Shown here: positions 1 through 6,844 of the stretch, piece by piece | Layout: every line of letters starts with the position of its first letter | How positions within the stretch are numbered: the stretch's first letter is position 1 | DNA from: CAWDXG01 sp963822115 | GTDB taxonomy: Bacteria > Myxococcota_A > Polyangia > Polyangiales > Polyangiaceae | Assembly: GCA_963822115.1 (NCBI GenBank) | Contig: CAWGGM010000021.1 | Location: forward strand, 124,001 to 188,000 | DNA length: 64,000 nt | Direction of reading: 5' to 3' | The notes under the pieces: model-generated | The model's input: the letters and a program-made list of their open reading frames with translations, nothing else | What the model was told of the DNA's origin: nothing | Database searches by the model: none | Position numbers and translations under genes: made by a program

Positions 1-1050
1 GATGCGTTCGAGCGGCAGCTTGTGGGTGATCAGGTTGTCGATGTCGATCCGGCCGTCCATGTACCAGTCGACGATGCGCGGGACATCCGTCCGGCCGCGC
101 GCGCCGCCGAAGGCCGTGCCCTTCCACACGCGCCCGGTCACCAGCTGGAACGGCCGCGTGGCGATTTCCTGCCCCGCGCCGGCCACGCCGATGATGACGC
201 TCACGCCCCAGCCGCGGTGGCAGCATTCCAGCGCCTGGCGCATGAGCTGGACGTTGCCCACGCACTCGAAGCTGTAGTCGGCTCCGCCCCCGGTGAGCTC
301 CACCAGGTGCGGCACGAGATCGCCGTCGAGCTTGCCGGGATCGACGAAGTCGGTCAGCCCGAACTTGCGCGCGAGCGCTTCGCGCGCGGGATTGATGTCG
401 ACGCCGATGATGCGGTTGGCGCCGGCCATACGCGCACCCTGCACCACGTTGAGCCCGATCCCGCCCAGACCGAAAACGACCACATTCGCACCCGGCTCCA
501 CCTTCGCGGTCCAGATCACCGCGCCGATCCCCGTCGTGACGCCGCAGCCGATGTAGCAGATCTTGTCGAAGGGAGCGTCCTGTCGCACCTTCGCCACCGC
601 GATCTCCGGCAGCACCGTGTGGTTCGCGAAAGTCGAGCAGCCCATGTAGTGGTGGAGCTTCGTCTTTCCGATCGAGAAGCGACTGGTGCCATCCGGCATC
701 ACGCCCTTGCCCTGCGTAGCGCGGATCGCCGTACACAGGTTGGTCTTGCGGCTGAGGCACGACTTGCAGTTGCGACACTCCGGCGTGTAGAGCGGAATCA
801 CGTGGTCGCCGGGCTTCACGCTGGTCACGCCTGCGCCCACTTCCAGCACCACGCCCGCGCCTTCGTGGCCGAAGATCACCGGAAACAGCCCTTCCGGATC
901 CGCGCCGGAGCGCGTGAACTCGTCGGTGTGGCAGACGCCGGTGGCTTTCATCTCCACCAGGACTTCGCCCGCGCGGGGCCCTTCCAGCTCGACTTGTTCG
1001 ATAACCAGCGGCTTGCCGACCTCGTACGCTACTGCGGCGCGTGTCTTCAT
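1..1050 (-). CDS. frmA: Class III alcohol dehydrogenase / S-(hydroxymethyl)glutathione dehydrogenase, C-terminus cut by window edge
   Basis: Reading the complement from the ATG at 1048-1050 gives 350 uninterrupted codons to the window edge with no stop; the family is usually about 370 residues, so roughly the last 20 are missing. The catalytic-zinc residues are visible (Cys about 40 in GVCHTDEFT, His about 62 in GHEGAG), and so is the structural-zinc cysteine cluster (ECRNCKSCL...NLC). A Rossmann GLGGIGLN motif follows. The MPDGTSRFS stretch and the SGADPEGLFPVI block are typical of class III enzymes, which oxidise S-hydroxymethylglutathione in NAD-dependent formaldehyde detoxification and also medium-chain alcohols. 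The gene stands alone; its promoter must lie in the 107 bp before the next gene, where I see no clear boxes. Substrate is inferred from family resemblance; another zinc alcohol dehydrogenase of the same superfamily is possible. Confidence 0.88.
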   Translation of the reverse strand, partial: MKTRAAVAYEVGKPLVIEQVELEGPRAGEVLVEMKATGVCHTDEFTRSGADPEGLFPVIFGHEGAGVVLEVGAGVTSVKPGDHVIPLYTPECRNCKSCLSRKTNLCTAIRATQGKGVMPDGTSRFSIGKTKLHHYMGCSTFANHTVLPEIAVAKVRQDAPFDKICYIGCGVTTGIGAVIWTAKVEPGANVVVFGLGGIGLNVVQGARMAGANRIIGVDINPAREALARKFGLTDFVDPGKLDGDLVPHLVELTGGGADYSFECVGNVQLMRQALECCHRGWGVSVIIGVAGAGQEIATRPFQLVTGRVWKGTAFGGARGRTDVPRIVDWYMDGRIDIDNLITHKLPLERI

Positions 1051-1157
1051 GTGTGCCCTCCGCGCGCATCGTACAGGACACGCGCTTGATGGCAATCAAG
1101 AGCGCGGTGGCGCGTCTCGTCCCGACTACGGGCTCCGACGTGCGGCGATCGTGGGCA

Positions 1158-2363
1158 TCAATAGATGAAGCGGCGGATGTCGTATCGCGCGATCGACGCG
1201 CCGACACCAGCGCTGCGCAGCCGCTGGCGGAGCTCGCTCGCCTGCTCGTCGAGCGCGGCGCGGTCGAGCGGCTCGAGCGCGTCCTTTCGCATGCGCTGCT
1301 CGTAGACGGAGCCTTCGATGACGTGCAGCGGCGACAGGTACACACGGTCGCGCGGACCGAGCTGCATCGCGGTGATGGCCCGGACCGTGTCATCGACATG
1401 CTGGCTTGCGAAGCGCCGGCCGCCCGCGCCGACCAGCACGATCACGCCGCGACGGATGCCGGCCTTTCCGACGCCGTGGATGAGCTCGACCGCGGCGTCG
1501 ACCTCGACCGGCTTGCCGAGCCCCGAGAGCACCTCGGCGCTGCCGCTCTCCAGCCCGAGCGCGACGCTGTCGAGCCCGAGCGCGCTGAGCTCCTCGAGCT
1601 CGTCCGGCGTCTTGGGGCGGGTGAACGAGTCGATGAACGCGCCCAGCGGCTGCGCGCCCAGCTCGTCGCGGACAAGCTCGATGAGCGCGACGAGCTTCTT
1701 CTGGTCGACGACCAGCGCGTTGGCCTGCCCCAGGAACACGCCGCGGCGGAGCGACAGCGCGCGACCGAACAGCTCGCGCACGGCGCGCACGTGCTCGCGC
1801 AGCTCTTCCGGCGGGCGCAGACGGAAACGCACGTCGTGATACAGGTGACAGAAGGTGCAGCGATTGAACGAGCAGCCCTCGGTGATCTGCACGACCAGCG
1901 CGCGGTTCTGATCGGGTGGAAGGATCGGGATGGGCCGGTACACGCGACGGAAGTGCGCGAGCTCCTCGGCATAGCGCGACAGATCCCACGCCTGGGCACG
2001 CTCGAGCGGCTCCGCGATCTCCGCCGACAGCTCGCGGCCGGCAGCGAGCGCGGCGGCCTGGCGCACCTGGTCGATCACCCGCTCGAGAACGGGCTCGGCC
2101 TCGCCCGGGTCGAGCACGTCGATGTCGAGCCAGCGCGGCGCGCCCGGCCCGCGCTCGATGTGCACGCGGCGCACGCGCCCGTCGATGCCGCGCTGGAACG
2201 AGTCTCCGCCGAGCCAGGCGCGGTGCAGCCGCCCTTCCAGGTCGAGGTGCACGCGCTCGTCGCCGCTGAACAGGCTCAGCATTTCCGCCCGGCGCGCCAG
2301 CGTGACCGCGCCCAGCTCCGCGACCTCGGTGTAGGCCCGGCCGATCTCGGGCGGTTCGCTCAT
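1158..2363 (-). CDS. Radical SAM protein with a CX4CX2C cluster motif
   Basis: A 401-residue protein. The [4Fe-4S]/SAM motif is at residues 164-172 (ITEGCSFNRCTFC), with four rather than the usual three residues between the first two cysteines. This spacing occurs in a subset of uncharacterised radical SAM proteins, and the following HLYHDVRF resembles that subset. An ELP3-like SAM barrel continues with ALGLESGS and LVGAGG. The ATG at 2361-2363 overlaps the TGA of the upstream SDR gene (2360-2362), so the two are almost certainly co-transcribed and translationally coupled. The open frame extends further upstream, but that part overlaps the SDR gene in another frame and is not used. Reaction and substrate are unknown. 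Confidence 0.82.
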   Translation of the reverse strand: MSEPPEIGRAYTEVAELGAVTLARRAEMLSLFSGDERVHLDLEGRLHRAWLGGDSFQRGIDGRVRRVHIERGPGAPRWLDIDVLDPGEAEPVLERVIDQVRQAAALAAGRELSAEIAEPLERAQAWDLSRYAEELAHFRRVYRPIPILPPDQNRALVVQITEGCSFNRCTFCHLYHDVRFRLRPPEELREHVRAVRELFGRALSLRRGVFLGQANALVVDQKKLVALIELVRDELGAQPLGAFIDSFTRPKTPDELEELSALGLDSVALGLESGSAEVLSGLGKPVEVDAAVELIHGVGKAGIRRGVIVLVGAGGRRFASQHVDDTVRAITAMQLGPRDRVYLSPLHVIEGSVYEQRMRKDALEPLDRAALDEQASELRQRLRSAGVGASIARYDIRRFIY

Positions 2364-3172
2364 GGGGGAATCACGAGTCCGCGTGCGAACGGCTCGACGA
2401 GCTCGATCGCCCGCTGGCGCAGCGCTCTCTGGAACTCGCGGTCGTAGGCCTGCGACCGGGCGCGCGACGGCTGTTCCACGTCGTAGTAGGCGCCGCTCTT
2501 TCCGGCGAGCGCTTCGAGGATGACGTGACGGATCGCGCGGGCGCCGGTCCGGGGCTTGCCGCGCGCGGGCATGTCCGATTCTCGCACCATCTTGGTGTCG
2601 AGCAGTGTGCCCGGGTGGAGCGACAGGACATGGAGGTCGGGATGCCGCTCGGCCAGATCGAACGACCAGGCGATGAGCGCGAGCTTGCTCCGCCGGTAGG
2701 CGAGCCAGCCGCCGTAGCGGCGCTCGAGCATCAGGTCGTCGAGGTCGACGTCTTCCTGGCCGATGGATGCGACGTTGACCACCGCGGCAGGACAGCCGCC
2801 GGCTGCAACCAGCCACTCCGTCAGCGCGAACGGCGCCAGGAAGTTCACCTGCAGGATGCGCTCGTAGCCATCGGCGCCGAGCTCGCGCTGGTCGCCCTGC
2901 CCCGGCCCTGCCCCGGCGTTGTTGACCAGCACGTCCAGCCGCTCGCCGTCCAGCAGGCGATCGACCAGAGTGCGCACCTCGGCGAGCGATGACAGATCGG
3001 CCAGCACCGTCCTCTCGGCGTGCACGCTGTCCGCGACTTCGGCCAGCCGCTCGGGTCGCCGTCCGTGCAACACCAGTCGCGTGCCCTCGCGCGCCAGAAG
3101 CTGCACCGTCTCGAGCCCGATACCATCGGTTGCGCCGGTCAGCGCGATGCGGGCTTCTTCGAGAGTGGGCAT
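2360..3172 (-). CDS. Short-chain dehydrogenase/reductase (SDR)
   Basis: A 270-residue protein starting at the ATG at 3170-3172, with an AGGA element about 9 nt upstream. It shows the NAD(P)-binding TGATDGIG motif near residue 13, the NNAGAG motif near residue 85, and an active-site YRRSK (Tyr-x3-Lys) with a preceding Ser in VNVASIG. HPGTLLDTKM after the active site resembles the retinol/protochlorophyllide-like SDRs. The nucleotide-binding basic residues HGRRPER suggest NADPH preference. Its stop overlaps the start of the radical SAM gene. Substrate cannot be assigned. The upstream region holds the domain V-like RNA. Confidence 0.87.
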   Translation of the reverse strand: MPTLEEARIALTGATDGIGLETVQLLAREGTRLVLHGRRPERLAEVADSVHAERTVLADLSSLAEVRTLVDRLLDGERLDVLVNNAGAGPGQGDQRELGADGYERILQVNFLAPFALTEWLVAAGGCPAAVVNVASIGQEDVDLDDLMLERRYGGWLAYRRSKLALIAWSFDLAERHPDLHVLSLHPGTLLDTKMVRESDMPARGKPRTGARAIRHVILEALAGKSGAYYDVEQPSRARSQAYDREFQRALRQRAIELVEPFARGLVIPP

Positions 3173-3238
3173 TGGTAGATCCTGCCCTTTCACCAGTCGA
3201 AAACAAGTTTCACCGGCGAAGGGGCAGGACCCCCTTTC

Positions 3239-3272
3239 AAACCGTGCGTGCGGATTTCCCGCACACGGCTTA
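3239..3272 (-). ncRNA. Group II intron domain V-like hairpin (intron remnant)
   Basis: On the minus strand this 34-nt element begins AAGCCGTGTGCGG, has a GAAA tetraloop, and returns as TCCGCACGCACGGTTTG. Length, AGC triad at positions 2-4, GNRA loop and overall pairing match domain V, the catalytic hairpin of group II self-splicing introns. A short hairpin in the position of domain VI follows. No reverse transcriptase/maturase gene is nearby and only about 280 bp separate the element from the neighbouring operon, so this would be a truncated 3' relic. It sits directly upstream of the SDR start codon. A covariance search would decide. Confidence 0.6.
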
Positions 3273-3483
3273 CCGGCAGTCTGTCGGCTTGCAGCATCAC
3301 GCGGCCTCCTGGTTCCAGAAGGGCTGCTTCGGGCATGATCCGACGGATCCCGGCGCAGCCCGCTCCGAGGCGATCGCCGCGGGTTTCCCCGCCGGCACAC
3401 GCCTTGCTGATGCTCACCGCCGTGAGCCTCCGCGTGATGACGTCCTCTTCGGCTGCAAGGTGCCCTGAGCGAACGAGGAAGGA

Positions 3484-3517
3484 GGGCCCGCGGCGACCGG
3501 ATTGCCGCCGCGGGCCC
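3484..3517 (-). terminator. GC-rich hairpin terminator of the yeeE/molybdoenzyme operon
   Basis: Perfect 12-bp inverted repeat (GGGCCCGCGGCG / CGCCGCGGGCCC) with a 10-nt loop, starting 35 nt after the stop of the YeeE-rhodanese gene. It lacks a clear T-run, so it may act as an imperfect intrinsic terminator or as a 3'-end stabiliser. Confidence 0.6.
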
Positions 3518-3551
3518 GACGGGCCACATCACAGCGCGAGCTTGTCGTCCT

Positions 3552-4754
3552 TCAGCAGCCGCCGCCCTTCTTCACGGCGCGCTTGACGGCTATGGGCCGC
3601 GCCGTCACCGCCGCCGCGGCGGGCGCAGTGGTGCCGGTGAAGTGTGCATGCAGCGCCGCGCGCTCGCGGTACGCTCTGACTGCAGCCGCGGTCGGCTTGT
3701 GCGGCGGCGCGGGCTTTTCGAGCACCGAGGCCTTCCATGCCGCAAAGCCACCCGCCAGCACGCGCACCCGGCCCTGGTAGCCGCGTGCACCCTCCGGCAA
3801 CTTCGCAGCGCCGGCCGCAGCGTAGACGACGAGCGGGCGCGTGTTCGGCAGCTTGCCGATGAATTTCCCTTCCGGGTCCTTGTCGGTCAGGCACATCGCA
3901 CCCGGAATGCGCGCCGCTGCGCAGTCCTTCGGGCTGCGCGCGTCGACGACATACAGCGACGCGCGGTCGGCGGCGATCTCTCTGGCCAGCTCGGTCGCCG
4001 TGATCGGCGTCGTGCGGGGCTCTGCCGCGACCGGGAGCTTCTTCGCCGGCAGAAGCAGCGTAACCAGCGAAAGCCCCGCAGCAACGGCCAGCCCGCCGAA
4101 CACGCGGTTGCGCGTCGGAACGTTGCCGGGAGGCGGCTCGGCTGCGTCCTTCTTCGCGAAGACGCGCTCGACCTTCTCCGCCAGCAAGAACGAGCCCACG
4201 GCAACAACCACGATCAGCGCGGCCAGCACCGCCCACGGCAAGCCGGTGAGCTTCGGCAGCGTGGCCACGCCCATCGCGCTCGACTCGTAGAAATGCGCGA
4301 GCGAGGGATACGCGAAGCCGAACACGATCGACCCCACGACCACGCCTACGAGCGTGAGCAGGCCATCACTGTAGCCGGACCCGGCGGCAACCACGGACGT
4401 GCCCGGGCAATAGCCCGCCATGATGAAGCCCATGCCGAGCAGCAAACCGCCGACCAGCTGCGGCCAGAGCCAGGTCTCCGGGATCTTCAGCGCCGCAAGG
4501 TCGACCCAGCCGATACCGCCGAGCAGCGCCAGGCCCACTGCCGTCGTCGCGATAGCCGTGAACATCACTTTCAGGACGCGCATGTCGCGACCGTAGAACT
4601 CCGCGGCCAACACCGGCGCGCGGCCGAAGCCAGAGCGCTCGAGCGTGTAGCCGAAGCCGATGCCGAGCAGCGTGGCCAGCGCCATCGCCACGGGGTAGCC
4701 GAAGGCATCGAGCTGGTAGAAGGGAGCGCTCGCCGCCAAGACACCGGACATCAT
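3552..4754 (-). CDS. YeeE/YedE-type sulfur transporter fused to a rhodanese-like domain lacking the catalytic cysteine
   Basis: A 400-residue protein. The first about 190 residues form a YeeE/YedE membrane domain (GFGYTLERSGFG, MAGYCPGTSVVAAGSG with its conserved Cys), the family that imports thiosulfate or other sulfur species. Two more hydrophobic segments lead to a rhodanese-like domain at about residues 250-345 (VVDARSPKDC..ARIPGA, GGFAAWKA). Where active rhodaneses have Cys in the VVYCxxG loop, this protein reads LVVYAAAG, so sulfur transfer by that residue is not possible. The protein ends in KKGGGC, an exposed terminal cysteine. The start ATG at 4752-4754 overlaps the TGA of the upstream YeeE gene, making a coupled pair. 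The domain probably faces the periplasm. A structural or sulfur-carrier role is inference. Confidence 0.82.
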   Translation of the reverse strand: MMSGVLAASAPFYQLDAFGYPVAMALATLLGIGFGYTLERSGFGRAPVLAAEFYGRDMRVLKVMFTAIATTAVGLALLGGIGWVDLAALKIPETWLWPQLVGGLLLGMGFIMAGYCPGTSVVAAGSGYSDGLLTLVGVVVGSIVFGFAYPSLAHFYESSAMGVATLPKLTGLPWAVLAALIVVVAVGSFLLAEKVERVFAKKDAAEPPPGNVPTRNRVFGGLAVAAGLSLVTLLLPAKKLPVAAEPRTTPITATELAREIAADRASLYVVDARSPKDCAAARIPGAMCLTDKDPEGKFIGKLPNTRPLVVYAAAGAAKLPEGARGYQGRVRVLAGGFAAWKASVLEKPAPPHKPTAAAVRAYRERAALHAHFTGTTAPAAAAVTARPIAVKRAVKKGGGC

Positions 4755-5305
4755 CGCCACATCCTCCTGATGAAGGGCGCCAGCATGTAGCCGCCGGCGA
4801 ACACGGCGAACATGAACACCCATGAGCCGACCGACAGCACCGCGCCACCCGTGAGCGCCTGGCCCGAGGTGCAGCCGCGCGCGAGCCGGGCAGCGAAGCC
4901 CATCAGCACGCCGCCACCCAGGGCGAACGCGATGCGATACCCCACGCTGGCGCGCGGTCCCTTGAGCAGTGTCGGCCGCCGCATCAGCCGCCCTCCCGCG
5001 TAGGCCGCCAGGATGCCGCCGAGCAGCACGCCGATGACCTCGAATACCATCCAGTCCTCGAACGGGTTGCCGGCGACGTACGGCGCCATGTAGGCGTTGT
5101 GGTCGACCGCGGCCGGCGCGACGACGTGAGTCGCCGCGTAGCCCAGCCGCGCCGCCGCCGACGAAGCACCGAGCCCGAAGCCCATCAGCACATACGAGGC
5201 GAGCAGGACCAACCCGAGCGCGATGCCGGCGAGATACGGATTCCAGTCCGCGCGCGAGGTATCGTCCGCTTCCGGTTTCTGCAGGGGCTTTGCAGTGTCT
5301 TCCAT
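4751..5305 (-). CDS. YeeE/YedE family membrane protein (sulfur-compound transport)
   Basis: A 184-residue protein with about four hydrophobic segments and the family signature ARGCTSGQALTGGA near residue 145, whose cysteine is thought to relay sulfur compounds in this family. An AAVDHNAYMAPYV loop lies between the first helices. It is half the size of full-length YeeE and pairs with the next gene, which supplies the second half; split YeeE/YedE pairs of this kind are common. It lies 11 bp downstream of the NrfD-type subunit in the same operon, linking the respiratory enzyme to sulfur chemistry. The exact substrate is unknown. Confidence 0.85.
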   Translation of the reverse strand: MEDTAKPLQKPEADDTSRADWNPYLAGIALGLVLLASYVLMGFGLGASSAAARLGYAATHVVAPAAVDHNAYMAPYVAGNPFEDWMVFEVIGVLLGGILAAYAGGRLMRRPTLLKGPRASVGYRIAFALGGGVLMGFAARLARGCTSGQALTGGAVLSVGSWVFMFAVFAGGYMLAPFIRRMWR

Positions 5306-5316
5306 GGGGCTTCCTT

Positions 5317-6294
5317 TCAGCCGCCGAGCATGCTGAACGCAGTGGCCTGTCCGGAGGCGACCAGCACGGCGCGCAGCGCCAGGCCGCCAACCAGAACCAG
5401 GATGGGAGCAACCACGCTCGCCCGTGCGCGTCCGCGCACTTCCAGCAGGTTCATCGCCAGGGGCACCACCAGCCCGCCCATCACCACCAGCGACCAGAAC
5501 CAGGGCGTGAACGCCCCGCCCATCAGATTGTGCGCGGCGATCTCCCCGGTCTCGCCGCCGGTGGAGAACGACACCAGGAGCGCCGCGATGAGGAAGAGCT
5601 CGATCGCGATGGCCACGGTGTCCCAGCGCAGCATCAGACGCTCCTCTTCATCTTCCAGGTGGAACAGCATCATCAGCGCCGCGCCGGTCGACACGCCCGA
5701 GGTGAGGAACAGCGGTCCGAATACGCCGCTGTTCCAGCCCAGGCGCGCCACCATCGTGCCAAGCAGAAGCCCGGTGTACGCGCCCAGCCCGACGCCGAGC
5801 GCGAGCGATGCCCAGATGATGCCGCCCCGCGTGCCGTCGGCCAGGCGGAACGCCCAGCCCAGCGGGCGCGAGAAGGGCTTGAGCCAACGCCACTTGCCGA
5901 GCCGCTGCCGCGTCGGGCCGTCCAGCGCGCCCAACCCGAGCAGCACGAGCACGGGGTAGACAGCGATCAGGATCCACGCGCCCCAGCTCATCGGCGAGGT
6001 CGGCTCGAAGGCGGCGTAGAAGCGATAGACGTGCGCCTTGAAGTCGAGGTCGAGGAACAGCGCGCCCATACCCAGCGAAAGCAGCACGATCGCCACGAAG
6101 GGCATCCACTGCGCCGCGGTCGACACGGGGCGCCGATTGCGCCGGAGCTCGAGCAGCGCAAGCAGCACCATCACGCCGGCGACGACGCCGCCGAGGAACA
6201 GATAGACCGGGATTTCCCAGCCCCAGATGTGCAACCCGGGGTCGACCAGGTGGTTGTGACGGGTACTCAGGACTTCGGTGTAGACGGGGTTCAT
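5317..6294 (-). CDS. NrfD/PsrC-type membrane anchor subunit (quinone-interacting)
   Basis: A 325-residue integral membrane protein starting at the ATG at 6292-6294. About eight hydrophobic helices are visible. The N-terminal block HLVDPGLHIWGWEIPVYLF is characteristic of the NrfD/PsrC (polysulfide reductase membrane subunit) superfamily, which exchanges electrons with the quinone pool for an attached Fe-S subunit and molybdoenzyme. It starts 10 bp downstream of the Fe-S subunit gene, in the order catalytic - Fe-S - membrane seen in psr/phs/ttr-like operons. It is part of the cytoplasmic-membrane complex; the direction of electron flow is not shown by the sequence. Confidence 0.88.
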   Translation of the reverse strand: MNPVYTEVLSTRHNHLVDPGLHIWGWEIPVYLFLGGVVAGVMVLLALLELRRNRRPVSTAAQWMPFVAIVLLSLGMGALFLDLDFKAHVYRFYAAFEPTSPMSWGAWILIAVYPVLVLLGLGALDGPTRQRLGKWRWLKPFSRPLGWAFRLADGTRGGIIWASLALGVGLGAYTGLLLGTMVARLGWNSGVFGPLFLTSGVSTGAALMMLFHLEDEEERLMLRWDTVAIAIELFLIAALLVSFSTGGETGEIAAHNLMGGAFTPWFWSLVVMGGLVVPLAMNLLEVRGRARASVVAPILVLVGGLALRAVLVASGQATAFSMLGG

Positions 6295-6304
6295 CGAAAA
6301 TCTC

Positions 6305-6844
6305 TCACTCGAGGTAGAAGACGTTCGGCTCGGTGCCTGCCTCGGGGTGCAGCACCTTCCACTTGCGTGCACGCAGGAGCACCGAAACCTCGCTCTCGGG
6401 ATCGTTCCTGTCGCCGAAGTGCAGGCTCCGCGTCGGGCACACCTCGACGCAAGCCGGCTCCTGCCCGCGCTGCACGCGGTGCAGACAGAACGTGCACTTG
6501 TCGACGTAGCCGGCCGGGTGCACGTAGCGCGCGTCGTACGGGCAGGAAGCGATGCACGCCTTGCAACCGGTGCACTTGTTGTGGTCGACGAGCACCACGC
6601 CACCCTCGGCGAAGTGGCTTGCACCGGTCGGGCAGACCTGCACGCAGGCTGCCTCGCTGCACTGGTTGCAGCGCTCCGAGAGGAACTGCTGCCTCAACTC
6701 GGGAAACACGCCGTGGGTCTCTTCGACGACCCAGCTCCTCGTGAAACCCTGCGGCACGTTGTTCTCGGCTGCGCAAGCGAGCGCACAGGCCTTGCACCCC
6801 ACGCACTTCCTGGTGTCGACCACCATCGCGTAGCGCTTGGTCAT
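6305..6844 (-). CDS. 4Fe-4S ferredoxin-type electron-transfer subunit (DmsB/PsrB/TtrB-like)
   Basis: A 179-residue protein with 16 cysteines in four 4Fe-4S motifs: CVGCKACALAC near the N-terminus, CNQCSEAACVQVC, CTGCKACIASC, and CTFC...CVEVC. This is the usual layout of the B subunit that wires a molybdopterin enzyme to an NrfD-type anchor. There is no signal peptide of its own; such subunits travel with the Tat substrate. The ATG at 6842-6844 overlaps the stop of the catalytic subunit gene (6841-6843), implying coupled translation and a tight stoichiometric complex. Confidence 0.92.
   Translation of the reverse strand: MTKRYAMVVDTRKCVGCKACALACAAENNVPQGFTRSWVVEETHGVFPELRQQFLSERCNQCSEAACVQVCPTGASHFAEGGVVLVDHNKCTGCKACIASCPYDARYVHPAGYVDKCTFCLHRVQRGQEPACVEVCPTRSLHFGDRNDPESEVSVLLRARKWKVLHPEAGTEPNVFYLE

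Larger units (their letters stand above)
3173..3551. other. 379-bp non-coding stretch: group II intron-like 3' remnant plus terminator
   Basis: No credible gene lies here. A short minus-strand frame (3190-3417) exists only because it reads through the domain V-like hairpin. The stretch contains the hairpin at 3239-3272, a small AAGGGG/CCCCTT hairpin just downstream of it on the minus strand, and a GC-rich terminator at 3484-3517 that closes the yeeE operon. The remaining about 200 bp show nothing I can name; they could be degraded intron. Confidence 0.6.

Noticed and set aside
1041..2447. A 468-codon plus-strand frame
   Set aside because: Antisense to the radical SAM gene whose motifs are clear; Arg/Ala/Leu-rich shadow.
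3190..3417. A 75-codon minus-strand frame upstream of the SDR gene
   Set aside because: It reads through the domain V-like hairpin; such frames are a known artefact of intron remnants.
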